Under the pieces are notes generated by a model. The model saw nothing but the letters and a program-made list of their open reading frames with translations. It was not told the DNA's origin and made no database searches. The position numbers and the translations under genes are program-made. From Halosegnis longus (lineage in GTDB: Archaea; Halobacteriota; Halobacteria; Halobacteriales; Haloarculaceae), in the NCBI RefSeq assembly GCF_009663395.1, contig NZ_QKNW01000001.1, positions 1,674,001 through 1,738,000 of the forward strand: 64,000 bases of DNA, in the 5' to 3' direction. Below, piece after piece: positions 44,598 through 51,741 of this stretch; position 1 is the first letter of the stretch, and each line of letters starts with the position of its first letter.

Positions 44598-45455
44598 GTG
44601 TCGATCGTCCCAGACACCGTCAACGAGCGGCTGTCGACGACGACCGGTGACAGCCAACTGGCGACGCACGGAGCACTCTGGCTCATCATCTCGGTACTGA
44701 TTTTGCCAATTGCACTGGCTGCAGTGTACAGTACACAAACGACGAACGCTGTGTACCAAATTACGAACGTCTTCCCGGGGTCTGCACTCGTCGAGAACTA
44801 CACTACGGTACTGTTTGAGTACAACTTCGGACAGTATATGTGGAACTCGTTCGTGATGGCGACCGTCGTTATCGTCGGGAAACTCGTCTTCTCGCTGCTC
44901 GCTGCGACAGCACTGGTGTACTACGACTTCCGGTTTCAGTCGCTCATCTTCTATGCAATTCTGTTTACGCTCCTGATGCCACTCCCTGTCCGAATCGTCC
45001 CGCTGTATCAACTAATGGCCGATATCGGCTGGCTCAACTCGTTTGCGGGGCTTACTTCCCCGTTTATCGCCAGTGCGACAGCCGTCTTCTTATTCCGACA
45101 GCAGTTCCGCTCAATCCCTGCATCGGTCGTTGAGACAGCCAAGCTGGACGGAATTGGCCCGATCCAATTTCTGGCAAACGTTCTCATCCCGATGTCGAAG
45201 GGGATGATCGCTGGCGTCACGGCAATCATGTTTATCTCGACGTGGAACGCGTACCTGTGGCCACTTGTCGCGATTATCGACCGCACGAATCAAGTCGCTC
45301 AGGTCGGCCTTCGGTACATCCAGGGGACCGGTGCAGAGGGCTTCGTCCAGTGGAACCTCGTCATGGCCGCTGGCATTCTCGTGTTAATTCCGCCCCTCAT
45401 CGTGCTCCTCGTCGCTCGCCGATATCTCCTCTCTACGCTGGGTGGTGGTGAGTAA
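44598..45455 (+). CDS. ugpE: ABC transporter permease (UgpE type)
   Basis: 285 residues from GTG 44598, just after the stop of the first permease; an in-frame ATG at 44559 would overlap by 38 bases. Six hydrophobic segments and the EAA loop ETAKLDGIGPIQFLANVLIP near residue 190. It ends with IPPLIVLLVARRYLLSTLGG. Together with the partner permease, ATPase and lipoprotein it completes a CUT1-class importer. A small broken membrane gene follows 43 bases later. Confidence 0.9.
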   Translation: MSIVPDTVNERLSTTTGDSQLATHGALWLIISVLILPIALAAVYSTQTTNAVYQITNVFPGSALVENYTTVLFEYNFGQYMWNSFVMATVVIVGKLVFSLLAATALVYYDFRFQSLIFYAILFTLLMPLPVRIVPLYQLMADIGWLNSFAGLTSPFIASATAVFLFRQQFRSIPASVVETAKLDGIGPIQFLANVLIPMSKGMIAGVTAIMFISTWNAYLWPLVAIIDRTNQVAQVGLRYIQGTGAEGFVQWNLVMAAGILVLIPPLIVLLVARRYLLSTLGGGE

Positions 45456-45498
45456 CGACGAGGAGCCGATTTAGTTCGTCCTCCCGGACTCGGTTCAG

Positions 45499-45694
45499 TT
45501 GGGCTGGCTGGTCACGTACTTAGATAGCGCTTCCCTCGTCGAAGAGTGGCAAACCGGTGCACTCCCCGTCATCGGAAGTGTCTGCATCGGTGTTATTCTG
45601 ATCATCATTGATCGATCCGTGAGTGGGTGGTGGGGGAGTAAGCGGTTTCGTCCTCGGCTTCCTTGCGTTCGCGTATCTCCTCTACGGTCGCTAA
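45499..45694 (+). pseudogene. Small two-helix membrane gene with a G-run frameshift
   Basis: The first frame from TTG 45499 encodes EEWQTGALPVIGSVCIGVIL and continues IIIDRSVSGWWG. It reaches the G5 run at 45632-45636 and then degenerates to a Ser/Arg/Pro-rich tail. In the next frame, from 45638 to TAA 45692-45694, the translation is VSGFVLGFLAFAYLLYGR, a clean membrane helix. Removing one G from the run joins both into one uninterrupted two-helix protein of about 64 residues. This fits a one-base insertion (mutation or sequencing error). No good ATG/GTG start is visible. The 349-base stretch 45456-45804 holds nothing else that I can support. Confidence 0.5.
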
Positions 45695-45804
45695 CCGGTC
45701 CGCTGTGATGTATCCGGGGAGACTCCTCTGCTGAGAACGGTCCACCCTGACGAGATGGTCTGTGTCTCCTCAGACTCAAATACCAACGCGCGGCCACCGA
45801 CGGC

Positions 45805-46158
45805 GTGAACGCTGACACGTTCGATGAACGACTCGCCGCCGTCGAACGCACGCTCACCGACTCCGAGACGGCTCCCGGTTCACTCGCCGAGGAAGCCGAC
45901 CTCCAACAGCGGCTCGCGACCGTCGAGGCGCGAATCGACGCGCTCGAAACGCGGCTGGCTGACGTTGAGGGCGAGGTGACCGCCGTCCGCGCACACGTCG
46001 ACGATGCCCGGCGGGTGGACCGAGAGACCGAACGGGTCGCCGAGCGTGCACTCGCACTCGCTCGCGAGCAGCCGACCGAGCCTGCGCCGCCGACATCCAC
46101 CCGGACCACCTCTCCGGTATCACGACTGGTCGCTCGGCTCCGAGCGCTCGTGTCGTGA
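45805..46158 (+). CDS. Coiled-coil protein opening the pilus-like cluster
   Basis: 117 residues from GTG 45805. Most of the chain is heptad sequence (DLQQRLATVEARIDALETRL, VEGEVTAVRAHVDDARRVD) followed by a Pro/Thr-rich linker and a basic C-terminal helix SPVSRLVARLRALVS. It has no membrane segment and should be cytoplasmic. I place it with small haloarchaeal coiled-coil proteins (DUF7310-like, from memory). Its stop overlaps the next start (GTGA), so it belongs to the operon and may scaffold the ATPase. Confidence 0.8.
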   Translation: MNADTFDERLAAVERTLTDSETAPGSLAEEADLQQRLATVEARIDALETRLADVEGEVTAVRAHVDDARRVDRETERVAERALALAREQPTEPAPPTSTRTTSPVSRLVARLRALVS

Positions 46159-46589
46159 TTGTTCGACTCGCGGTAGCCGTTCTGCTCGCTGGCGCGCTCC
46201 TCGGTGTCGGGCTTCCAGCCGCCGAGACCGCCCGCACCGAGCGAGCCGCTACCCTCACACAGAACGAACTCATCGAGTTTCGCGAGACGACGGCGAGATT
46301 CCGGACGCACAACGACGCCACCCGACCGGAACGACCGGGCGCGGTGCGAATCCACAGGCTCCGGGTGCCGGCGGGAACGACCATCCGGCTCGGGGTCGGT
46401 CCACACAACGAGTCGCTCCGGTGGAAACACGACGCGCGCCGGGGGCGCGTCGAGACCGACCTGCCCTTCGCTCGCTCGGTCCGACTCACCGCGGGGAGCC
46501 ATCGCCTCCGACTCGGGCTGGTCCGCGTGGACGGGAAGGTGCGGATTCGGCTCCGGACGTTCAAGTCGGATGCCGGGACCACCGGCTGA
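46155..46589 (+). CDS. Exported protein of the pilus-like cluster
   Basis: 144 residues from GTG 46155. The N-terminus is a signal peptide or single anchor (VRLAVAVLLAGALLGVGLPA), followed by ETARTERAATLTQNELIEF. The rest is beta-rich (IHRLRVPAGTTIRLGVGP, LPFARSVRLTAGSHRLRLGL), a compact extracellular domain. Family unknown to me (DUF7311-like, from memory). It overlaps the coiled-coil gene by four bases and is followed after one base by the ATPase gene. Confidence 0.8.
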   Translation: MIVRLAVAVLLAGALLGVGLPAAETARTERAATLTQNELIEFRETTARFRTHNDATRPERPGAVRIHRLRVPAGTTIRLGVGPHNESLRWKHDARRGRVETDLPFARSVRLTAGSHRLRLGLVRVDGKVRIRLRTFKSDAGTTG

Positions 46590-46590
46590 T

Positions 46591-48348
46591 ATGTTCGATT
46601 TCGGCGACGATTCGGACTGCGACTGCGTGGCGCAGTTCGTGGACGACACGCTCCGGCTCGACGCGAGCGACTGCCCCGACGACGGCGACCTCGCCACCGA
46701 GTCCAACTGTCGGGCGACGGCTATCGGTGCGCTCCGCGACCGCGACGCCGACCTCGTGGTCGTTCGCTCGGCCGGGCTCGACCGCCGGTACGAGGCCGCG
46801 ACGCCGTTGCTCGTCGCCGCCGGCCGGTTCGCTGCCCGCGCCGACTTCCACGACGAGCCACTCGCGGACCGCGCGCTCGCGGACCCCCTCGACGCTGCAC
46901 GGCTCGCCGCCGGTCGGGCCGGCCCGGTCGCTACTATCGCCGCCGAGACCGGCCTCGTCGAGTGTGCGACCGCGACCGAGGGGTACGAGACGCTGTTCCG
47001 GCCGCAGGTCGCACCGATACTCGCGACCGAGCGCGTCGTCGAACGCCCGCCGCCGGAAGCCACGCTTCGTGACCGGTACGAACTCGACACCGGCGCGACG
47101 GTCAGACTGTACGACGCCCCGGACGCGGACCTGCCGATGTATCATCTCACGCCGGTCGAACTCACGCTCGACGGAGCCGCGACGGCGACGCTCGAAACCG
47201 CCAGCCAGCGACTCGTGACCGACGCACTCGAAGGCCAGCGGGCCGCCGGCCGCGCCGTCAGAGCCGTGGCGAGCGACGACCAACCCGTCGAGACGCTCGC
47301 CGCTGTCCTGGACAAACACACCCGCGGGTTTGGCGTGCTCGCTGACGTCTTCGCCGACCCGGCCGTCACCGACGTGTTCGCGTCCGCACCGGTCGGCGAA
47401 ACCCCGGTCAGACTCGAACACGAGGGCCGAGCCGTCCGGTCGAACGTCGTGTTCACTCCACAGACCGCCGACGCGCTCGCCTCGCAGTTTCGTCGCGAGA
47501 GCGGGCGGGCGTTCTCGCGCGCGAGTCCGACGCTCGACGCCGCCGTCACCGTCGCCGGGCGCTCCGTCCGCGTCGCGGGCGTCACCGACCCCGTGAGCGA
47601 CGGGACCGGCTTCACCTTTCGTGCCGACAGTCGCGACCGGTTCCGACTCGCGGACCTCGTCGCGAACGACACCCTCACACCGGCGGTGGCTGGCCTGCTC
47701 TCCGTCGCCGTCGAGCGGAGTGCGTCCATCCTCGTCGCCGGCGGGCGCGGCGTCGGGAAGACGACCTTGCTCGGCGCACTGCTCGGTGAACTCGACGCCG
47801 GCACCCGAACCGTCGTCGTCGAGGACACCCCCGAACTCCCGGTGGATTCGCTGCGCGAGGCCGGCCACGACTGTCAGCGGCTGCACGTCGAGCGCGACGG
47901 TTCGGGGATGGGACCGACCGAGGCGCTCCGAACCGCGCTCCGACTCGGCGAGGGCGCAATCGCCGTCGGCGAGGTTCGCGGCGACGAAGCGGTCGCGCTC
48001 TACGAGGCGATGCGCGTCGGCGCGGACGGCACGACGCTCGGGACGATTCACGGGGAGGACCCGGAGACGGTGCGCGAGCGCGTCACCACGGACCTCGGGG
48101 TGGCTCCGACCGCCTTCGCCGACACCGACCTCGTGGTGACCCTCGAACGAACTGACGGCCGTCGCGTCGCGGACGTGTCGGAGGTGGTCGGTCGCGACGA
48201 CCCCGCCTTCGCCCCGCTGTTTTCTCCCGGGGAAACGGGTCGCATCGACCGCGGTAACAGTGCCGTCGTCGCGTCCCTCGCCCGGCCGGCCGAGACCTAC
48301 AGCGACGTGCGCGAGGCAATCGACGGCCGCGCGGCGACGTTCCGATGA
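46591..48348 (+). CDS. Type II/IV secretion ATPase (FlaI/TadA/VirB11-like)
   Basis: 585 residues from ATG 46591. The C-terminal half is a clear secretion ATPase: Walker A AGGRGVGKTTLLGALL, Asp box VEDTPELPVDSL, Walker B-like AIAVGEVRGDEA and His box GTIHGEDPETVRERV. The N-terminal 250 residues are unusual. They begin DFGDDSDCDCVAQFVDD with Cys at about 10, 12, 28 and 40, then many Ala/Arg-rich helices. Known relatives drive archaellum, pilus or Tad assembly. The next gene overlaps by four bases (ATGA) and encodes the matching membrane platform. Confidence 0.92.
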   Translation: MFDFGDDSDCDCVAQFVDDTLRLDASDCPDDGDLATESNCRATAIGALRDRDADLVVVRSAGLDRRYEAATPLLVAAGRFAARADFHDEPLADRALADPLDAARLAAGRAGPVATIAAETGLVECATATEGYETLFRPQVAPILATERVVERPPPEATLRDRYELDTGATVRLYDAPDADLPMYHLTPVELTLDGAATATLETASQRLVTDALEGQRAAGRAVRAVASDDQPVETLAAVLDKHTRGFGVLADVFADPAVTDVFASAPVGETPVRLEHEGRAVRSNVVFTPQTADALASQFRRESGRAFSRASPTLDAAVTVAGRSVRVAGVTDPVSDGTGFTFRADSRDRFRLADLVANDTLTPAVAGLLSVAVERSASILVAGGRGVGKTTLLGALLGELDAGTRTVVVEDTPELPVDSLREAGHDCQRLHVERDGSGMGPTEALRTALRLGEGAIAVGEVRGDEAVALYEAMRVGADGTTLGTIHGEDPETVRERVTTDLGVAPTAFADTDLVVTLERTDGRRVADVSEVVGRDDPAFAPLFSPGETGRIDRGNSAVVASLARPAETYSDVREAIDGRAATFR

Positions 48349-50042
48349 GTCGCCCGATGATCCTGTGGTTGGCGAGACGCTCTCCCCGAGTGCTCGACCG
48401 CAACCCGGACGCCGACCTGTCGGCCGCGCTCGACCTGCTCGGCATCGGAGTCGATGCCAAGACGTGGCGTCGAGCCGGCGACGGAGCGGCGCTCGTTCTG
48501 GTCGCCCTCGGTGTCGCGGTAACGCTGCTCATGCCACCGGGTGTGCGCCCGCTCGCGCTCGCCGCGACGCTCGCGCTCGCCGCGGCAGTTGTCGAGGCGA
48601 CCACCCGCCTCCCCCCGATGGCTGCGACTGTCGTCAGACGGCGAGCGTTCGGCGGCGCGCCGTGGCTGGTGTGTCGTGCCGCGATGCGACTCCGCGTGAC
48701 GCCGACGCTGGAGGTCGCTGTTGCGGTCGCCGCGACGAATCCGACGACGACGCTCGACCGCGCGCTCGCGGCCTCGGTCCGTCGCGGCCGGGCGACCGGA
48801 ACCGCCGGCGTCGACGACTTTCTCGGACGGTGGGGTTCGTTCCCGCCGCTCCGGCGGGGGATTCGCCTCCTCGCCGACGCGACCCGGACGGACACCGACG
48901 ACCGACCAGCGGCTATCGACCGGGCGCTCGACGCCGTCCTCGATGGGGTGCGCGAGCAGGCGGCCGAAGACGCCGCCGCCCTCCGGGGGCCGGTCACCGC
49001 CGTCTACGCCTTCGGCGTCCTCCTGCCGCTGGCGTTCGTCGCTGGACTCCCGGCCGCCGGGGTCGCGGGCCTCCCCGTCTCGCTTCCTGCCGTGGTCGTC
49101 GTCTACGATGTCGTGCTCCCGGCCGGACTGCTCGCAGCCGGCGGGTGGCTCACGACGAAGCGACCGGTCACCTTCCCGTCGACGCGGATTCCGACTACCC
49201 ATCCCGCTGTTCCCGACCGACCGTGGCGCGCACTCGGGGCCGGAGTCGCTGCCGCCGCCGGTGCCGCCGTCGTTACCTCCCTCCTGCTTCCGAGTTGGAC
49301 TCCACCACTGGCTGTCGTCGGCGTCGGACTCGGGACGGCTCTCGCCGTCTACTACCGACCGTACCGACAGCTCCGGGCGGAGACAGCCACGCTCGATGCC
49401 GGGCTTCCGGACGTGCTGTACGGCGTCGGCCGTCGGGTGCGCGACGGTGCGCCGGTCGAGCGGGCCATCGACGCGGCGGCGGAGACGCTCGACTCGCCGG
49501 CAAGTGAGGCTTTCGCGCGGGCGAACCGGCAGGGAGCGGCCCTCGGTGTCGGCATCGAGACGGCGCTGTGTGGGGAGCGAACGCCCCTCGCGACGATACC
49601 GAGCCGTCGGGTCGCGGATGTCGCTCGGCTGTTCGTCGCTGCGGCCCGAACCGGCCAGCCGGCCGGCCCGTCGCTCGTCGCGGCCGGTGAACACCTCGCC
49701 GCGCTCGCCCGTGTCGAAGCGGAGACTCGGCGGTCGATTCGCCACGCTACGGGGACGATGGGGAACACGGCGGCGCTGTTCGGTCCACTCGTCGGTGGCG
49801 TGACGGTCGCGCTCGCCGGCCGGGTCGGTGGTTCACAGCTCGGTGAGACGATTCCGCAGGCCGGACTCGCAGTCGCGGTCGGCGTCTACGTGCTTCTACT
49901 CGCGGTCGTCCTGACCGGTCTCGCGACCGGGCTGGAACGCGGCTTCGACCGCTCCGTCGTCGGCTATCGCGTCGGGCTCGCACTCGTGGCCGCGACGGCG
50001 ACGTACCTGACTGCGGCCGTCGCCGGCGGGCTGCTCGTTTGA
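48345..50042 (+). CDS. Tad/type II secretion F-family membrane platform protein
   Basis: 565 residues. Two copies of the T2SSF fold are visible, each with a soluble helical part and membrane helices. The first has LDLLGIGVDAKTWRRAGD then GAALVLVALGVAVTLLMPP; the second has GLPDVLYGVGRRVRDGAPVE, then TAALFGPLVGGVTVALAG and LAVAVGVYVLLLAVVL. About eight or nine helices are expected. FlaJ/TadC relatives sit on the ATPase and pull pilins into the fibre. No prepilin peptidase is in the cluster, so it must be supplied from elsewhere. Confidence 0.9.
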   Translation: MSRPMILWLARRSPRVLDRNPDADLSAALDLLGIGVDAKTWRRAGDGAALVLVALGVAVTLLMPPGVRPLALAATLALAAAVVEATTRLPPMAATVVRRRAFGGAPWLVCRAAMRLRVTPTLEVAVAVAATNPTTTLDRALAASVRRGRATGTAGVDDFLGRWGSFPPLRRGIRLLADATRTDTDDRPAAIDRALDAVLDGVREQAAEDAAALRGPVTAVYAFGVLLPLAFVAGLPAAGVAGLPVSLPAVVVVYDVVLPAGLLAAGGWLTTKRPVTFPSTRIPTTHPAVPDRPWRALGAGVAAAAGAAVVTSLLLPSWTPPLAVVGVGLGTALAVYYRPYRQLRAETATLDAGLPDVLYGVGRRVRDGAPVERAIDAAAETLDSPASEAFARANRQGAALGVGIETALCGERTPLATIPSRRVADVARLFVAAARTGQPAGPSLVAAGEHLAALARVEAETRRSIRHATGTMGNTAALFGPLVGGVTVALAGRVGGSQLGETIPQAGLAVAVGVYVLLLAVVLTGLATGLERGFDRSVVGYRVGLALVAATATYLTAAVAGGLLV

Positions 50043-50061
50043 CCTCCTCCCGGTGTCGAGG

Positions 50062-50068
50062 TTTATAT
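50062..50068 (+). promoter_or_regulatory. TATA box inside the pilus-like cluster
   Basis: TTTATAT is centred about 26 bases before ATG 50092. It gives the four exported-protein genes their own promoter, separate from the ATPase genes. Confidence 0.5.
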
Positions 50069-50091
50069 CAGAAGCCGGGGCCACGCGCCGT

Positions 50092-50553
50092 ATGTTCGAC
50101 ACGGCTGAGGGATGGTACAGTTGGGTCGGCGTCTCGTTCGCTGCGGCGGGACTGTTGGCCGTCGCGCTCGCGCTCCCGACCGCGCCGCCGCCGGATGCGC
50201 GGGCGGCCGCGACCGTCGTCGACGGTGTCGCGGACAGCGACTACGCCGGCCGGACGACCGTCGATATCGACGCGGCGCGGCTCCGGCTCACGACCCGCGG
50301 GCTGTCGCTCGCGGCCGACCGTGGGCGCTCGCACGCGCGGTTCGACGCCGGGCCAATCGTTCCCGTGCACGGCGGACCACTGCGGGCCGTACTCGATGGT
50401 GCCGACCCGCGGCGCGCGTTCGATGGTCCCGGTCGCTTCGCCGCAGCGGTCGAGCAGGCGCGTGCTCGCACTCCGGCGTGGCGACCCGCTCCCGAGTCGC
50501 TTTCGGCACGACAGCTAACGTGGGGTGAGACGCGTGTCACGCTCGTCGGATAG
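50092..50553 (+). CDS. Membrane-anchored exported protein (pilus-like cluster)
   Basis: 153 residues from ATG 50092 (MFDTAEGWYSWVG). One N-terminal helix, SFAAAGLLAVALALPTAP, then PPDARAAATVVDGV and an extracellular domain with no Cys. The block ALPT-P-PPDA-AAATVV recurs in the gene at 50902, so the two are probably paralogues. Family DUF7283-like (from memory). It starts a four-gene coupled unit. The 29-base overlap with the next gene suggests translational coupling. Role in the machine is unknown; a minor pilin or adaptor is possible. Confidence 0.78.
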   Translation: MFDTAEGWYSWVGVSFAAAGLLAVALALPTAPPPDARAAATVVDGVADSDYAGRTTVDIDAARLRLTTRGLSLAADRGRSHARFDAGPIVPVHGGPLRAVLDGADPRRAFDGPGRFAAAVEQARARTPAWRPAPESLSARQLTWGETRVTLVG

Positions 50554-50905
50554 GGGGCAGACCGACCCGCTCGCAGCGCTCGTCGCCGTCGCGGCCGTCG
50601 GACTCGCGCTCTCGGCGTACGGGGGGCTGCTCGGTGACGTGCTCGCTCCGGCGACCCCCTCGCCAGCGCCGCCGCTCGATTCGGTGACCGACGACCTCGC
50701 CCCGGCCGGTGTCGCCGACCCGCAACGGCTCGCTGGTCTCTCGGTGGGCGAGACGACCCACGTCTCGCTCGCGGTTCGCGGCCGCTCGTGGAGCGTCGGG
50801 CCGACGCCACCGGAAGAGGGTGTGCGCCACGCCCGCCGGCGACTTCCGATTCGGCGGGCGAACGGCACCGTCGACGCGGGCCGAATCCGGGTGACCGTCT
50901 GGTGA
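50525..50905 (+). CDS. Pilin-like/TadE-like protein with RGQT motif
   Basis: 126 residues from GTG 50525; GTG 50534 gives MSRSSDRGQTDP, a more usual start. The N-terminus SSDRGQTDPLAALVAVAAVG, continuing LALSAYGGLL, looks like a haloarchaeal pilin start: charged residues, Gly, then a long hydrophobic helix. A processing site within the DRGQTDP stretch is plausible but unproven. A Pro/Ala linker and a small beta-rich domain (THVSLAVRGRSWSVGPTPPE) follow. It overlaps both neighbours (29 bases upstream, GTGA downstream). Confidence 0.75.
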   Translation: MRRVSRSSDRGQTDPLAALVAVAAVGLALSAYGGLLGDVLAPATPSPAPPLDSVTDDLAPAGVADPQRLAGLSVGETTHVSLAVRGRSWSVGPTPPEEGVRHARRRLPIRRANGTVDAGRIRVTVW

Positions 50906-51741
50906 GCCGCGGACTCTCCACGACGGCCGACGTGCTCGTCTGTCTCGTGCTCGTCTCCGCGGCCGCGACGACGCTCGCGCTCCCGACCACACCGGCGCAG
51001 CCGCCGGATGCCGACGCCGCCGCGACGGTCGTGGAGCGCACGACGACCGATATCGAGTACCGACTCGTCGCCCCCGCCGGCGAGCACGCTCCGAAGTCGA
51101 TGCGTGACCGGCGAGCGAGCGGTCGGCTCTCGTCGCTTCTCGCCCGCAGCGCCGTCCGGAACGCGACCGTCGACGGTCGCCAACTGACGCACACGAGCGA
51201 CGAGTTCGAGCGGCGGGTCGCTGCCGCGGTCGTGAACGCCACCGCCCCGCGGACGCAGGTGGTGGCTCGCTGGCGGCCGTTCCCCGGGGCAGCTATCGGT
51301 GGAACGGCCGCCGCTGGCCCGGTCCCGCCCGCCGACGCGACCGTCGCCAGCCAGACCCGGAGGGTCGCGACTGCCGGGGAGCCGCGGCGGCAGGCGAGCC
51401 GTGCGGCCGAGGACTTCGGCTACGCCGGTGTCGCGGCCGTCGCAGCGTCACGGACGACCGAACGGCTGTGGCCCCCTACGGGGATGCAGAACGCACTCGC
51501 GGCGGACTATCCGACCGACCGGCTCGCAGTCGCGCGGTACGAAGCCGCCGGTCGCCACCTCGGCGTGTCAGTCGAGGATGCGGTCGCGGCGCAGAACGCG
51601 ACGGCGGCGAATAGCCGACTGCGCGAGACACTCCAACGGCGCTACGAAACGCAGCTCAGAGAGCGGTTCGACTCCCCGCAGGCGGCCGCTCGGGCACTCC
51701 AGCCCGGCGTGACGCTGGTCGTTCGGCGGTGGTCGGCGTGA
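50902..51741 (+). CDS. Membrane-anchored exported protein, paralogue in pilus-like cluster
   Basis: 279 residues from GTG 50902. One N-terminal helix LVCLVLVSAAATTLALPT followed by PPDADAAATVVERTTTDIEY, matching the gene at 50092 (PPDARAAATVV). The rest is Ala/Arg/Thr-rich with helices (RLAVARYEAAGRHLGVSVED; ATAANSRLRETLQRRYETQL). No catalytic motif. It overlaps its neighbours by four bases at each end (GTGA). Confidence 0.78.
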   Translation: MSRGLSTTADVLVCLVLVSAAATTLALPTTPAQPPDADAAATVVERTTTDIEYRLVAPAGEHAPKSMRDRRASGRLSSLLARSAVRNATVDGRQLTHTSDEFERRVAAAVVNATAPRTQVVARWRPFPGAAIGGTAAAGPVPPADATVASQTRRVATAGEPRRQASRAAEDFGYAGVAAVAASRTTERLWPPTGMQNALAADYPTDRLAVARYEAAGRHLGVSVEDAVAAQNATAANSRLRETLQRRYETQLRERFDSPQAAARALQPGVTLVVRRWSA

